Assembly: GCA_016209145.1 (NCBI GenBank)
Contig: JACQWT010000433.1
Span: 1 to 38,031 of the forward strand
Direction of reading: 5' to 3'
DNA: 38,031 nt
From: Deltaproteobacteria bacterium
Lineage (GTDB): Bacteria; Myxococcota_A; Polyangia; Polyangiales; Polyangiaceae
Numbering within the stretch: the stretch's first letter is position 1; each line of letters opens with the position of its first letter. Positions 23,601 to 30,355 of the stretch are shown in pieces. The translations under genes were made by a program, and so were the position numbers. The notes under the pieces were generated by a model, which was given only the letters and a program-made list of their open reading frames with translations, made no database searches and was not told the origin of the DNA.

Positions 23601-25519
23601 ACTGGGAGAAGACCGGCAACATCGCCGAGCTCTTGGCGCTGCTGCGCCGGCAGCTTGCCGTCGCCATGGAGCGGGGCGAGGCGGCAAGCATCAAGGCCGC
23701 AGCGCTGGCGTTGGGCAGCCGCCTGGAGAGGTCGGACAGCCCGGAGGAGGCGGCCGCAGCGTACCGCGCGGCGCTGGAGCGCGCCGCGGGCGACGCCCAA
23801 CTGATGTGGGCGCTTCTGCGCCGGCTCGGGCCGGCGGACAGCGTCTACGAGCGGGCCACGCTGTGCGAGAAGCTGCTCGAGCTCGATCCGGCAGAGAACC
23901 CCGGCCCACGCTCCCTCGGGCTCGCCGATCTGTACGAGGCCATGCGCGACGAGGGCGGCGTGGATCGCGCCCTGCAGCTCGGCTGCCGGCTTGCCCCGGA
24001 CGACGAGAACCTTCGGGCGCGGCTATTCGCTCGCTACCGCGAGCGCGGCGACGCCGCGGGCCTCTGCGAGATGCTCGTCGAGGCGGCCGAGCGCGCCGAG
24101 GGGGCGCCGGCCAAGACGGCGCTCTGGCGCCAGGCCGCGGGGCTGCTACGTGACGAGCTCGGGGAGCATGCCCGCGCCTGCGACCTGCTCGGCCGGGCGC
24201 TGGAGCTCGTGCCGGCCGACTGCGCGCTCACGGTCGAGCTCGCGACGACGCAGGAGGCGGCGGGCGAGCGCGCGGCGGCCATCGGAACCCTGTCTCAGGC
24301 CCTGGCGGCCGCGGCCGACGAGGTGGGCCGGCTCAACCTGCTGCGCCGGCGCGCCACGGTGCTGCGGGCCGCGGGCGACGAGGCCGGCGCCCTTGCCGAC
24401 CTCGAGGCGGCTTTCGCCATCGACTCCTCCTCGGTGGCCGCCGATCTCGAGGCCGCGCTGCACGAGCGACGCTCTGCCGCGGCCGCGGCGGGCGACGCCG
24501 CGGCCGAGCGCAGCGCCACCCTGCGGGCCGCGCAGGTGATGCTCGTCCAGGGCAAGAGAGCCGAGGCCCTGGGCCTACTTCAGGGCTGGACCGAGCGGGC
24601 GCTCCAGGACGTCGAGGCGCTGCGCTCCCGCTGCACGCTGGAGGCGGCGGCCGAGCGCTGGGACGCGGTGGCGGCAAGCTGCGAGCTGCTGGTGCGGCTC
24701 GAGTCGGGCGAGGGGCAGGTCGATGCCGCGCAGAAGCTCCTGTACGCTTGCCAGATGCTCGGCGTGGTCGAGCAGGCGCGCGCCGGGCTCGAGCACGCGC
24801 GCGCAGAGCAGCCCGAGAACGCCGCCCTTCGCGCGCTCGTCCGCCAGCTCTACGAGCAGATTGGCGCGCACGGCGAGCTCGCGAAGATCATGATCGAGGA
24901 GGCCGCCGCGATCGAGGATCCGGAGCAGAAGGCGGCCTTCCTGCGCTGGGCGGGCCAGACGCTGGTCATGCTCGGCGACTTCGCGGCCGCCCTGCCGGCC
25001 CTGCGCGGCGTGCTGGAGCTGGCGCCCGGGGACATGGCCGCCACGGTGGGCCTGGTGGACGCCGCCATCTTGCAGGGCGAGCTCGCGGAGGCCACCGGAC
25101 GGCTCGACGCCGCCGTGGAGGAGTGCAAGAAGCGGCGTGCGGCGGCCGAGCTGTGCGTGCTCTACCAGCGCAAGTCGCACGTGGCGCGGGCGCAGGGCGA
25201 CACGAAGGAGCAGCTTGCCATGCTCCAGCGCGCCCACCAGACCGCGACCAAGAACGGCGAGGTCGCCGCCGAGCTCGCCGATCTGGCCGAGAGCCTGGGC
25301 GAGTGGGACCTTGCCGGACGGGTGCTGCGCGCCCTGTCCAGCATCGAGGGCTGCCGCATCACTCCCGTCCAGTCGATGGTGCGGCAGGGAAGGATCGCGC
25401 TTCGCCAGGGCGACCGCAAGCGCGCCGAGATGTGCGCCCGGCGCGCCAAGCAGATGTCGGCGGCGGAGGGCTCGCCCGAGGTTGATGCCTTCTTCCAGGA
25501 GTTGGAGGCGACGCCGTAG
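17672..25519 (+). CDS. Giant TPR-like repeat protein (2615 residues)
   Basis: 2615 residues from ATG 17672, with an AAGGGGCAAGG stretch just upstream. The N-terminal 30 residues are Lys/Ala/Gly-rich and there is no signal peptide or membrane segment, so a cytoplasmic protein is expected. From about residue 30 to the end the chain is helical, made of dozens of degenerate 34-40-residue TPR-type units. Typical forms are AEWAFEQLTMGLTAAERWDD, LLSLYDRVLAV; RAADYLQQLLGLDPTNAKLA; EAAIGLYQRALEIPD; ERAAELYARSLGVDPAGEGP; LGDAMAILKDVLAEDPLHPV. Trp/Leu-Ala-Leu anchors recur throughout. Such solenoids assemble other proteins; no catalytic domain is visible. I recall very long TPR proteins of this kind in myxobacteria. 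The frame is unbroken for 7.8 kb. Confidence 0.88.
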   Translation: MAEQREGTAKAGGKRAEGAAKAAPGAAAASELDHAFRAALAAVDRAPQSEESWDHLEEQADKLQRPDEVAALYRDVLARTLPRDVAHALARRAVQFFRLWFVDTPERTLDLLTEVLARYPEAEWAFEQLTMGLTAAERWDDLLSLYDRVLAVTPEPAKRRRLLDDAAHVAKDFADQSGRAADYLQQLLGLDPTNAKLAAMLERLLEREGRWPDLVELWHALLPKLSVAEARAARLKIAACFRERLGDPERALSELEVVSGEIPGDPEACAQLELILDLDTAVPAARRKALSLLRKSYEIAERPEDVVRVLARAAGFVEPDEQRPLHREIASRLAILGRDGEAMAHYGAVLRMDPGDAEARKQLRQLAARSGRQDLLAEALLAATEAGEGGAQKLGLLLEAANLHRDALGQPEAAIGLYQRALEIPDAEPALARSAAHHLNELLAAGERAAERLAVLERLAVLESSTALRRQILAEAARLADSLGDTDRALANYRPILEAAEPEPETLGAAIDLLQRAERWADLAALCARRAEVTALPLQRRADLARLAEIQATYLGDPEAAIATWQKIRAESGEDAEVVAALAALFERAGRHAELGELLSGAAERQRSLVASLLFRVGEIYRAHLGEPERAAELYARSLGVDPAGEGPRAGLTALLETGSCAARAASALGWAYGVTDDWRCRLDLLEHRLGTSADAATRVALLLEAAELYEGRDGDAKAALKALARALPLQPASLGIEDQLLRLAGETGAWIEAAWSLRDAARAAAAQSPQRAAELHRSEGRIHERLQDVAAAMEAYEAAARLAPADAETIEAVARCAALAGHWELAAGKALEVVAARAAVPPSLFAALERAAESGPWWTELTEALGAALGGAGDKLRPELVAELERRIAQWHRDRREDPEAAAAALGRALAHHGRDAAALRELAELQRRAPGPDLVETLLRLDGLEERSLDAAAEAASVALEATDRGALREASLGRLYRKAAAFWEAGTPASDERQPAEAALWALERLAAHHLATGAAERAIDLLVEGSRLPMDPEHRGALRRRAAELSEQHGQIRRATELYRAALEAAPDERDTIRRLAELSEQFEQEYGSVALRLREVKLTPDQAGRLQLRLAMAGKAAKLEERGGREQVLLANLAEEPGHEPTVEALCQVLGERGRYRELADVLRGQAALLESRAAPERAAGLWSRVAEIAEKSLADSGAAIDAHRRVVELGPSNEALDALARLYLAREEPAEAARWLDRRLESISPKERVAGLLRLARARLAAGQADQAVLSLEAAFAEAPRNAEVRKLLLTLYREREDWSKLGEALSTAAEHVADAATVLAYAREAAEIYHHKLGSPERSVSVLARAVAASPDDRTLRSLLAEGLLAAGRLDEARELLAALIESFGRRGSAERARAHGQLARVLGAKGEPLPALEQLDRAAMMAPEDVTIQRSLAEMARECGQLERAERAYRSLLLMVRRGAAAERAEGAVGAPEVLLELSRIAAERGQKDQAEELVQSALEALGEDDAEAPRLQARLRERGAWDLLARVIEARLARARGPHERAVLLGEKADVLDRGLGQPSEALEARLAAVELEPASPLLHQAARELAARLGALDRYVALVELLLQRPRIETNAHAHCELLLRLGEAQEKLRADLDAAAESYARAAATGVREVDVLRAQARLAGARGDEQEQVRLLGLLASLGGAQDETRSDARYRMAEVLLSSAETLEAGIESLRAALAEDARPERAGKILRRATEAHPEEPRLLDLYERVARSAERGELLLHYLERRAAHPQATAEQAREAVALATELAQEARADALLVRAVQIGRSGAGMKAVAWALLALCERRQQAGDIAGAVKWLEEASEVADPAACFGLGRRLAAQAAGEGGDMTLAARLYERLLEREPTAREAWQPLCDIYRRTGELGRLERVVGETLDGLGDPADRNDLRLMLADALMAHEDRLGDAMAILKDVLAEDPLHPVAQARLADYWEKTGNIAELLALLRRQLAVAMERGEAASIKAAALALGSRLERSDSPEEAAAAYRAALERAAGDAQLMWALLRRLGPADSVYERATLCEKLLELDPAENPGPRSLGLADLYEAMRDEGGVDRALQLGCRLAPDDENLRARLFARYRERGDAAGLCEMLVEAAERAEGAPAKTALWRQAAGLLRDELGEHARACDLLGRALELVPADCALTVELATTQEAAGERAAAIGTLSQALAAAADEVGRLNLLRRRATVLRAAGDEAGALADLEAAFAIDSSSVAADLEAALHERRSAAAAAGDAAAERSATLRAAQVMLVQGKRAEALGLLQGWTERALQDVEALRSRCTLEAAAERWDAVAASCELLVRLESGEGQVDAAQKLLYACQMLGVVEQARAGLEHARAEQPENAALRALVRQLYEQIGAHGELAKIMIEEAAAIEDPEQKAAFLRWAGQTLVMLGDFAAALPALRGVLELAPGDMAATVGLVDAAILQGELAEATGRLDAAVEECKKRRAAAELCVLYQRKSHVARAQGDTKEQLAMLQRAHQTATKNGEVAAELADLAESLGEWDLAGRVLRALSSIEGCRITPVQSMVRQGRIALRQGDRKRAEMCARRAKQMSAAEGSPEVDAFFQELEATP

Positions 25520-25543
25520 CCCCCCGGACAACGGCACCGCCGC

Positions 25544-25580
25544 TTGACGACGCGCGCCCACTGCCTTACACTTGGTAAGG
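25544..25580 (+). promoter_or_regulatory. Promoter and palindromic operator of the first toxin-antitoxin operon
   Basis: A sigma70-type promoter TTGACG (25544-25549), 17-bp spacing, TACACT (25567-25572) precedes the antitoxin. A perfect 6-bp inverted repeat CCTTAC-N5-GTAAGG (25564-25580) covers the -10, the expected place for autorepression by an AbrB-fold antitoxin. Confidence 0.6.
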
Positions 25581-25600
25581 AAACCGGAGGAGAGTCGCTC

Positions 25601-25840
25601 ATGCCGACCGCGACATTGACCAGCAAGGGGCAAGTGACGGTGCCGAAGCCGGTTCGGCAGGCTCTCGGTTTGCGCACCGGGGACCGTCTCCTGTTCCGCG
25701 TGCGCGACGATGGCGTCGTGGTCATCGAGGTTGAAGGCGCCGATATCCTTGCGCTTCGCGGCGTCATCAAGCCGAAGGTCCGTGGCGTCAGCGTCGAGGA
25801 CATGAACCGCGCGATCGCCTTGGCGGCGGCGGGCAGGTGA
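25601..25840 (+). CDS. AbrB/SpoVT-type antitoxin (VapB-like)
   Basis: 79 residues from ATG 25601, with GGAGGAGA upstream. The N-terminal swapped-hairpin AbrB domain is clear: ATLTSKGQVTVPKPVRQALG, then LRTGDRLLFRVRDDGVVVIE. The C-terminal half (DILALRGVIKPKVRGVSVED, then MNRAIALAAAG) is the toxin-neutralising tail. It should bind the palindrome over its own promoter and block the PIN toxin encoded next. The toxin start overlaps the antitoxin stop in GTGA, implying coupled translation and matched stoichiometry. Confidence 0.92.
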   Translation: MPTATLTSKGQVTVPKPVRQALGLRTGDRLLFRVRDDGVVVIEVEGADILALRGVIKPKVRGVSVEDMNRAIALAAAGR

Positions 25841-26232
25841 TCGCCCTCGACACCAACGTGCTCGTTCGTTTCCTCGTCGACGACGACCAGATCCAGGCAG
25901 ACAAGGCTGCCCGGCTGTTGAGACGGGCGGCCCACCGGCGCGAGAGGCTCTTCGTGTCGGACGTGGTGGTGTGCGAGATGGTCTGGGTGCTGCGGAGCTG
26001 CTACCAGGTCACGCGCGAGGAGATCGCGGCCACGATCGAGAGCATGCTCAAGACGCGACAGCTTCTGTTCGCGTCCCCTGACCTTCTGGCGCACGCCCTG
26101 CACGCCTACCGAAGCGGCCAGGGGGACTTCGCCGACTACGTGATCCGCGAGCGCGCACGGCAGGCGGGGTGCGACCGGGTCGCGACGTTCGATGGCGCCT
26201 TGGTTCGGGAGGCGGGCTTCGTCGCGCCCTGA
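25837..26232 (+). CDS. vapC: PIN-domain toxin (VapC-like ribonuclease)
   Basis: 131 residues from GTG 25837. PIN-domain Mg-dependent endoribonuclease; family members cleave tRNA or rRNA. All four acidic positions are visible: D5 (IALDTNVLVRFLVDD), E47 (VVVCEMVWVL), D97/D100 (GQGDFADYVI) and D119 (VATFDGALV). Length and motif order match VapC. Being directly coupled to an AbrB-fold antitoxin, it forms a complete type II toxin-antitoxin module; the intact catalytic set suggests it is active. Confidence 0.93.
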   Translation: MIALDTNVLVRFLVDDDQIQADKAARLLRRAAHRRERLFVSDVVVCEMVWVLRSCYQVTREEIAATIESMLKTRQLLFASPDLLAHALHAYRSGQGDFADYVIRERARQAGCDRVATFDGALVREAGFVAP

Positions 26233-26542
26233 GCATCATCAGTAGCTCCAGGAGCAAGGAGGTCCAAGCCCGAGCGGGCCTGGTGGCCAGCGTTGTGGCT
26301 CGCCGCAACTCCGTCCTCGCGGTGATCATCTGGCCGCCCACGCCGAGGAGAGGCCCACGCGGGTCGCAGACCCTGGTGAAGGCAGGCGTGCCGTCCGGGG
26401 CCTGGCACGGTGTTTGGCGGCCGCCCTCCGGCGCCGCCATGTGGGGACCGTTCTGGTGCCCGCGGCACCGAGCTGCCGGCCCCCCCGGGATGCGCCCCGG
26501 TCCCGCCCTTGCCCGCTACGGCCGGCGTGGTAGTGTTTGGTC
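26233..26542. other. Intergenic stretch without a recognisable gene
   Basis: 310 bases between the PIN toxin and the coiled-coil gene. The short frames here have no ribosome-binding sites and give no recognisable protein. Only a weak GCCCG-AG-CGGGC hairpin near 26269 and the promoter at the 3' end are visible. Confidence 0.5.
26509..26536 (+). promoter_or_regulatory. Candidate promoter for a leaderless transcript
   Basis: TTGCCC (26509-26514), 16-bp spacing, TAGTGT (26531-26536), then exactly 6 bases to ATG 26543. A start point 7 bases after the -10 would be the A of the start codon; no ribosome-binding site is present. Confidence 0.45.
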
Positions 26543-26833
26543 ATGGCCGGCAAGGTTTCGCCCGTGCTGCGCGTGCTGACCGAGATACGCGATGAACTGC
26601 GCGAGCACCGCGGCCTGCTACGCGAGCACGGCGAGCGGCTCGGTGCGCTTGAGCGGCGGCAGACCGAGTCGGAGGTGAGACTGGCCTCGGAGATCGTGGC
26701 CGTGGCGGACGCCGTCGGCCAGGTGCGCGATCTGCTGCGGGAACGCCTCGATGATCGGGACCGCGTGGACGACCACGAGCGCCGCATCCGTGCCCTCGAG
26801 GGCCGCGTCGGCATGGAGGCAGGCGCGGGCTGA
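26543..26833 (+). CDS. Small coiled-coil protein
   Basis: 96 residues from ATG 26543. Nearly all of it is a charged heptad-type helix: LTEIRDELREHRGLLREHGE, LGALERRQTESEVRLASEIV, then VRDLLRERLDDRDRVDDHER. No membrane segment or enzyme motif. I recall similar short coiled-coil proteins in Polyangia, without a role. The gene has no ribosome-binding site and its -10 element ends 6 bases before the ATG, so the mRNA may be leaderless. It follows a toxin-antitoxin pair but has its own promoter; it may bind a partner by coiled coil. Confidence 0.7.
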   Translation: MAGKVSPVLRVLTEIRDELREHRGLLREHGERLGALERRQTESEVRLASEIVAVADAVGQVRDLLRERLDDRDRVDDHERRIRALEGRVGMEAGAG

Positions 26834-27023
26834 GCCGGGCACAGCCTCGCCGGCCGGCCCAGCGGGCGGCCACCCTTGCCGTTGCCACGCCGACGAGCAA
26901 CTCCGCGCACACTTCTGTACGCAGCGCGCTGTGCCGCGCCGGGGCGCCACCCGCGGTCCGCTCGCCATCGCGGATCCCCGCGAGCGTGGCCGAGCCGAAG
27001 GGCCTGCGTCGCCGCAGTACTGG

Positions 27024-28112
27024 CTATCGCCCCTGCCGGCAGCCCGTGCGCCGGCCTAGCCACAGGGCCGCGGCCACGAGCATGATGTCGATGAGCGGGA
27101 TGCGAGGCACGCGCCGGCCGCTGGCGACCGAGCAGCCTTCACACTCGCCGACGTAGAGAACCTCGGTGGCGCGGTAGTCCGCGGGGCTCGGGTTGGTTTC
27201 GATCTCGATGTCGTCATCGAGCATATTCGCCGAGAAGCTGAGGTTGAGCTTGGTGACGCGATCGCCCGACTTGGCGAACGTCGCGGTCTTGGGATAGGCG
27301 CCGAGCTCCGGCGCGCCCAGCGTCCCGGCGTACAGCAGCGTCTCCCCGACGCCGCTCACCTGCGTGCGGGTCTGGCTCGGGCCCAGCGTGAAGATCTGCC
27401 AGACGAGCTCGCCCTGGGCGCCGACGGCAGCGATCCGCGACGGGATCACGGCCTTCTCGGCGGGGAAGGAAAGGCTCAGCGGTCCCAGTGCGCCGCACAG
27501 GCGGTAGCCTTCCGGCGGCTGCTGCGAAGTGGAGAACCTGAAGGCGACGAAGTACCAGCCCTTGGACACGTAGTGGTCGAACAGCTCGACGGCCTCGCCG
27601 TCATAGGGGTAGCCGTTGGCGTCGAGCCAGTCGGTGAACGCCGCCGCGGTGTCGGCCTTGAGCAGCACCCAGTCGAACTGCCCCACGTGGCCTGTGTCGA
27701 CGACGTCGACCGCCTGGTTGGCGGGCGGTACGGCCGCACCGGCCGCCAGCGCCCTATCCGATGCGCCTGCCCCCGGCAGGAAGAGGCAGCCGTTGCTCTC
27801 CGACTCCTCGCACTCCTCCTGCACTGCGGGGGCCGTGAGCGCATCGAGCTCGGTGAACAGTTCCGGCGGGGCGAGCGACGGATCGGCCGAGAGGGCGCCC
27901 GGGATGGGCAGGATGAGCCCGAACTCGGTGGCCTTGCCGCAGAAGTGCGGGCTGAAGACGTAGGTCTCGATCCCGTCGCGGTACGCGATGGCGATCTGCT
28001 GCGACGGTTCGATCTCGATCTGCTCCTTCGCGAAGGGCGCGCCGCAGGGCCACGCCCTGGGCGCGAGAAGCGAGGCAAGAGCAAATGCGGCAACGAGCGC
28101 GGTCGTACGCAT
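27024..28112 (-). CDS. DUF2330 family secreted protein
   Basis: 362 residues from ATG 28112, with AAGGCAGG upstream. It has an N-terminal signal peptide (LVAAFALASLLAPRAWPCG), a C-terminal membrane segment (PLIDIMLVAAALWLG) and a basic end. The body has the DUF2330 pattern: CGAPFAKEQIEIEPSQQIAI just after cleavage, YVFSPHFCGKATEFGLILPI, then WVLLKADTAAAFTDWLDANG and YFVAFRFS. Several Cys suggest disulphides outside the cytoplasm. The biochemical role of DUF2330 is unknown. It is the second gene of an operon, starting 3 bp after the SUMF1-type gene, so the two proteins probably act together in the envelope. Confidence 0.88.
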   Translation of the reverse strand: MRTTALVAAFALASLLAPRAWPCGAPFAKEQIEIEPSQQIAIAYRDGIETYVFSPHFCGKATEFGLILPIPGALSADPSLAPPELFTELDALTAPAVQEECEESESNGCLFLPGAGASDRALAAGAAVPPANQAVDVVDTGHVGQFDWVLLKADTAAAFTDWLDANGYPYDGEAVELFDHYVSKGWYFVAFRFSTSQQPPEGYRLCGALGPLSLSFPAEKAVIPSRIAAVGAQGELVWQIFTLGPSQTRTQVSGVGETLLYAGTLGAPELGAYPKTATFAKSGDRVTKLNLSFSANMLDDDIEIETNPSPADYRATEVLYVGECEGCSVASGRRVPRIPLIDIMLVAAALWLGRRTGCRQGR

Positions 28113-28115
28113 GGC

Positions 28116-29126
28116 TTACCTGCCTTTCGGGTAGGCGCAGCGGAAGCCGAGGTTGTAGGCGAAGGTCGTCGGCAGCTCGGCCTTGCGGCAGGAGACGCGC
28201 AGCGTGTCGGCCCCGCTCTGCCAGCAGCCGCCGCGCGCGACCTTGAGCGTGCCGGCGGCCGGACCGGAGGGATCGGTCGAGCCGGCCGTGGCGTAGTAGT
28301 CCGGGTCGTACCAGTCGGCGACCCACTCCCAGACGTTGCCGGCCATGTCGAGCGCGCCGTAGGGGCTGCGGCCGAGCAGGCGCCGGCCGACGCGGTCGGT
28401 GTCGTCCCCGCAGGAGCCGGCGCCGCCCATGTTCGCGCGGCTGCAATCCGGCGGCTCGTCTCCCCAGGGGAAGGGGCGCAGCGACTCGCCGCCGCCCCGG
28501 GCAGCCTTCTCCCACTCGGCCTCGGTCGGGAGCCGCCCGCCGGCGAAGCGGCAGTATTGGGTTGCCTCCTGCCAGCCCACGAAGATCACCGGGTAGTCGA
28601 GGAAGGCCGGCTCGCCGTAGTAGCGCGCTCGGCGGTGCGACGAGCCGAGCGCGGGCGGGGCGCACTTCCCGGCCGTCACGCAGGCGCGGTAGCGCCGATT
28701 GGTAACCTCGTAGCGGTCGATCTGGAACGCCGCCAGCGCCACGGCGCGCACGGGCCGCTCGTCCCGCGCTCCCTCCGCGCTCCCCATCAAGAAGCGGCCG
28801 GCGGGCACGTCCACACGAACGGGCTCAAAAGGCGGCGGCGTGCACGTCGGCGCGTCGTCCACCAGAGCGTTGCAGTCGTCGTCGCGGAAGTTGCAGATCT
28901 CGGAGGCGCCCGGATGGACCGCGCGGTCGCGATCGTTGCAGTCCGCGCCGGCGGCGCACCACAGGCCATAGCCGTCGCCGTCGGCGTCCTGGCAGCGCTC
29001 CGCACTGGCGGCCACACGCTCGGCTGGTGGCCGCCTGGGCGAGCCCTCCCGCATGGCGAGCCCCCCGGCGGCCCCGGCCGCCACCAGGATGGGAACCACC
29101 AACCCCACAATGAGAACCCAACGCAT
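28116..29126 (-). CDS. SUMF1/FGE-fold protein with MopE-type metal-binding motif
   Basis: 336 residues from ATG 29126, with GGAGGG six bases upstream. A single N-terminal membrane anchor (WVLIVGLVVPILVAAGAAGG) is followed at about 43-92 by a MopE-type motif with C-Q-D-A-D-G-D-G-Y-G, then DCNDRD, HPGASEIC and DDDCNALVDD, typical of calcium-binding motifs in myxobacterial surface proteins. From about 100 a full SUMF1/formylglycine-generating-enzyme fold runs to the C-terminus (FLMGSAEGARDERPVRAVAL, LPTEAEWEKAARGG, MAGNVWEWVADWYD, LGFRCAYP). The two catalytic Cys of true FGE, expected after the final RGGxx, are Ser and Leu here, so sulfatase activation is unlikely; a binding or other modifying role is inferred. 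First gene of the DUF2330 operon. Confidence 0.88.
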   Translation of the reverse strand: MRWVLIVGLVVPILVAAGAAGGLAMREGSPRRPPAERVAASAERCQDADGDGYGLWCAAGADCNDRDRAVHPGASEICNFRDDDCNALVDDAPTCTPPPFEPVRVDVPAGRFLMGSAEGARDERPVRAVALAAFQIDRYEVTNRRYRACVTAGKCAPPALGSSHRRARYYGEPAFLDYPVIFVGWQEATQYCRFAGGRLPTEAEWEKAARGGGESLRPFPWGDEPPDCSRANMGGAGSCGDDTDRVGRRLLGRSPYGALDMAGNVWEWVADWYDPDYYATAGSTDPSGPAAGTLKVARGGCWQSGADTLRVSCRKAELPTTFAYNLGFRCAYPKGR

Positions 29127-29280
29127 CGGCGCCCTCCTTCCCGTTCCTCTGCGTGCCGCGTCTCGCGCCGCAGCGGCCGCAAGGCACGGCAAGTGTACCA
29201 CAATGCAAGACGCGGGCCGCGACCGAGCTGCGCCAAGACGCGACTACGCGCGGCCGGCCCGTGCCGGAGCACCGCCGCAC

Positions 29281-29298
29281 CATGACAGCGCCGTCATG
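29281..29298. promoter_or_regulatory. Inverted repeat in divergent promoter region
   Basis: CATGAC-N6-GTCATG is a perfect 6-bp inverted repeat in the 269-bp gap between the divergent SUMF1-type and membrane-protein genes. It could be an operator for either gene. I see nothing else in this gap. Confidence 0.3.
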
Positions 29299-29395
29299 CC
29301 CGGCGCAGGCGAACGCGCGATCCGGCCGCGGCGCGACGCTGCCGCCCCAGGCATGGTAGCCTTGCCGCGCCGGATCCCCATGCCGGAAGGAGAGC

Positions 29396-29899
29396 ATGAG
29401 CGCGGCCGAGGCGGAGACTCGATCAAGCATCACGCGGCCCCTGTCGGGCTGCCGCGTGGCGGCGGTCGTTCTGTTGGGCCTGCTCACCTCGGGCGGGCTC
29501 GGCTACAGCGGGCTGCGGCACGCCGACTCCGCCGTCGAGCGCGCGGCGCTGGTCGGCCTGGGCGCCGTGCTGCTCGTCGTGACCCTGGCCATCTGGCTCG
29601 GCGCCTCGGGGCTGGTGGTCGACCGCGAGGCGCGCACCATCACCCCATGGTTCCGCATCCTCTTCTGGCGCTCGGAGCGCAAGAGCGTTCGCGTCGAGCC
29701 GGGCGATCGCGTGGTGGTCGAGCCCGTGCGGATCGCTCTTGCCGGCGGCAAGGCCATCAGCACGCGCTCGTGCCACGTGCTGCTCGTGGGCAAGCGCCGG
29801 CGAAGCTGGGTTACGAGCCTGCCCACTCGACCGGGGGCGGTGGCGATGGCGGAGCGGCTCGCCGCGTTCTTCGAGCTGCCGGTCGAGCAGCGCGATTGA
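29396..29899 (+). CDS. Two-pass membrane protein with PH-like C-terminal domain
   Basis: 167 residues from ATG 29396, with GGAAGGAG just upstream. Two hydrophobic segments (VAAVVLLGLLTSGGLGYSG and ALVGLGAVLLVVTLAIWLG) form a membrane hairpin. The remaining 95 residues read as a bacterial PH/YcxB-like beta domain in the cytoplasm (GLVVDREARTITPWFRILFW, then VRVEPGDRVVVEPVRI, then STRSCHVLLVGKRRRSWVTS), ending in a helix AMAERLAAFFELPV. Function unknown. The stop overlaps the start of the MutT-like gene in TTGA, so the two are translationally coupled. Confidence 0.8.
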   Translation: MSAAEAETRSSITRPLSGCRVAAVVLLGLLTSGGLGYSGLRHADSAVERAALVGLGAVLLVVTLAIWLGASGLVVDREARTITPWFRILFWRSERKSVRVEPGDRVVVEPVRIALAGGKAISTRSCHVLLVGKRRRSWVTSLPTRPGAVAMAERLAAFFELPVEQRD

Positions 29900-30309
29900 G
29901 CGCCGCCGTGGTGCGCGTGGTCGGAGCCGCCATCGTGCGCCGCGGGCGCTGTCTCGTGGCGCAGCGCGGTGCCGGCGGGAGCGCGCCGCTTCGCTGGGAG
30001 TTTCCGGGCGGCAAGGTCGAGCCGGGCGAGAGCCCACGGCAGGCCCTGCGCCGCGAGCTGCGCGAGGAGCTCGGCGTCGAGATCGCGGTTGGCCGCTGGC
30101 TCGGAAGCGGCTGGAGCCGCAGCGGCGCACGGGTCGTCCGCCTCGACGTCTATGCTGCGGCCCTGCGCCACGGTGATCCCGCGGCGCGCGAGCACCGGCG
30201 CCTGGACTGGCTCGGCCCCGACGATCTCGGCGGCCTGGACTGGGCCCAGGCCGACGTGCCGGTCGTACCGCGGGTAGTGGCGCTTCTGCGCGCTTCGCGG
30301 CGACGATGA
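29896..30309 (+). CDS. mutT: MutT-like Nudix hydrolase (8-oxo-dGTP diphosphatase type)
   Basis: 137 residues from TTG 29896, overlapping the upstream stop; GTG at 29908 is an alternative. The Nudix box is canonical, GX5EX7REUXEEXGU: G39 K-V-E-P-G E45, then SPRQALR, R53 E54 L R E57 E58 L G60 V. The upstream text (VGAAIVRRGRCLVAQRGAG, WEFPGGK) is typical for MutT, which removes oxidised dGTP from the nucleotide pool in the cytoplasm. 8-oxo-dGTP as substrate is a family-level inference; other nucleoside triphosphates are possible. Coupling to a membrane protein gene is unusual and has no obvious explanation. Confidence 0.9.
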   Translation: MSAAVVRVVGAAIVRRGRCLVAQRGAGGSAPLRWEFPGGKVEPGESPRQALRRELREELGVEIAVGRWLGSGWSRSGARVVRLDVYAAALRHGDPAAREHRRLDWLGPDDLGGLDWAQADVPVVPRVVALLRASRRR

Positions 30310-30355
30310 CAGTTGACCACGGGCCTGATAACCTGGCCTGTGGAGGTCTGTCGCC

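Noticed and set aside
26048-26468. Minus-strand frames over the PIN toxin and downstream gap
   Set aside because: Arg/Pro/Ala-rich, no ribosome-binding site, no known domain; they overlap the clear PIN gene.
28116-29126. Active formylglycine-generating enzyme for sulfatases
   Set aside because: The catalytic Cys pair is missing and there is no sulfatase gene in the window.
30313-30332. TTGACC and GATAAC upstream of the Cys-rich lipoprotein as a sigma70 promoter
   Set aside because: The two boxes are only 8 bases apart, far too close for a -35/-10 pair.
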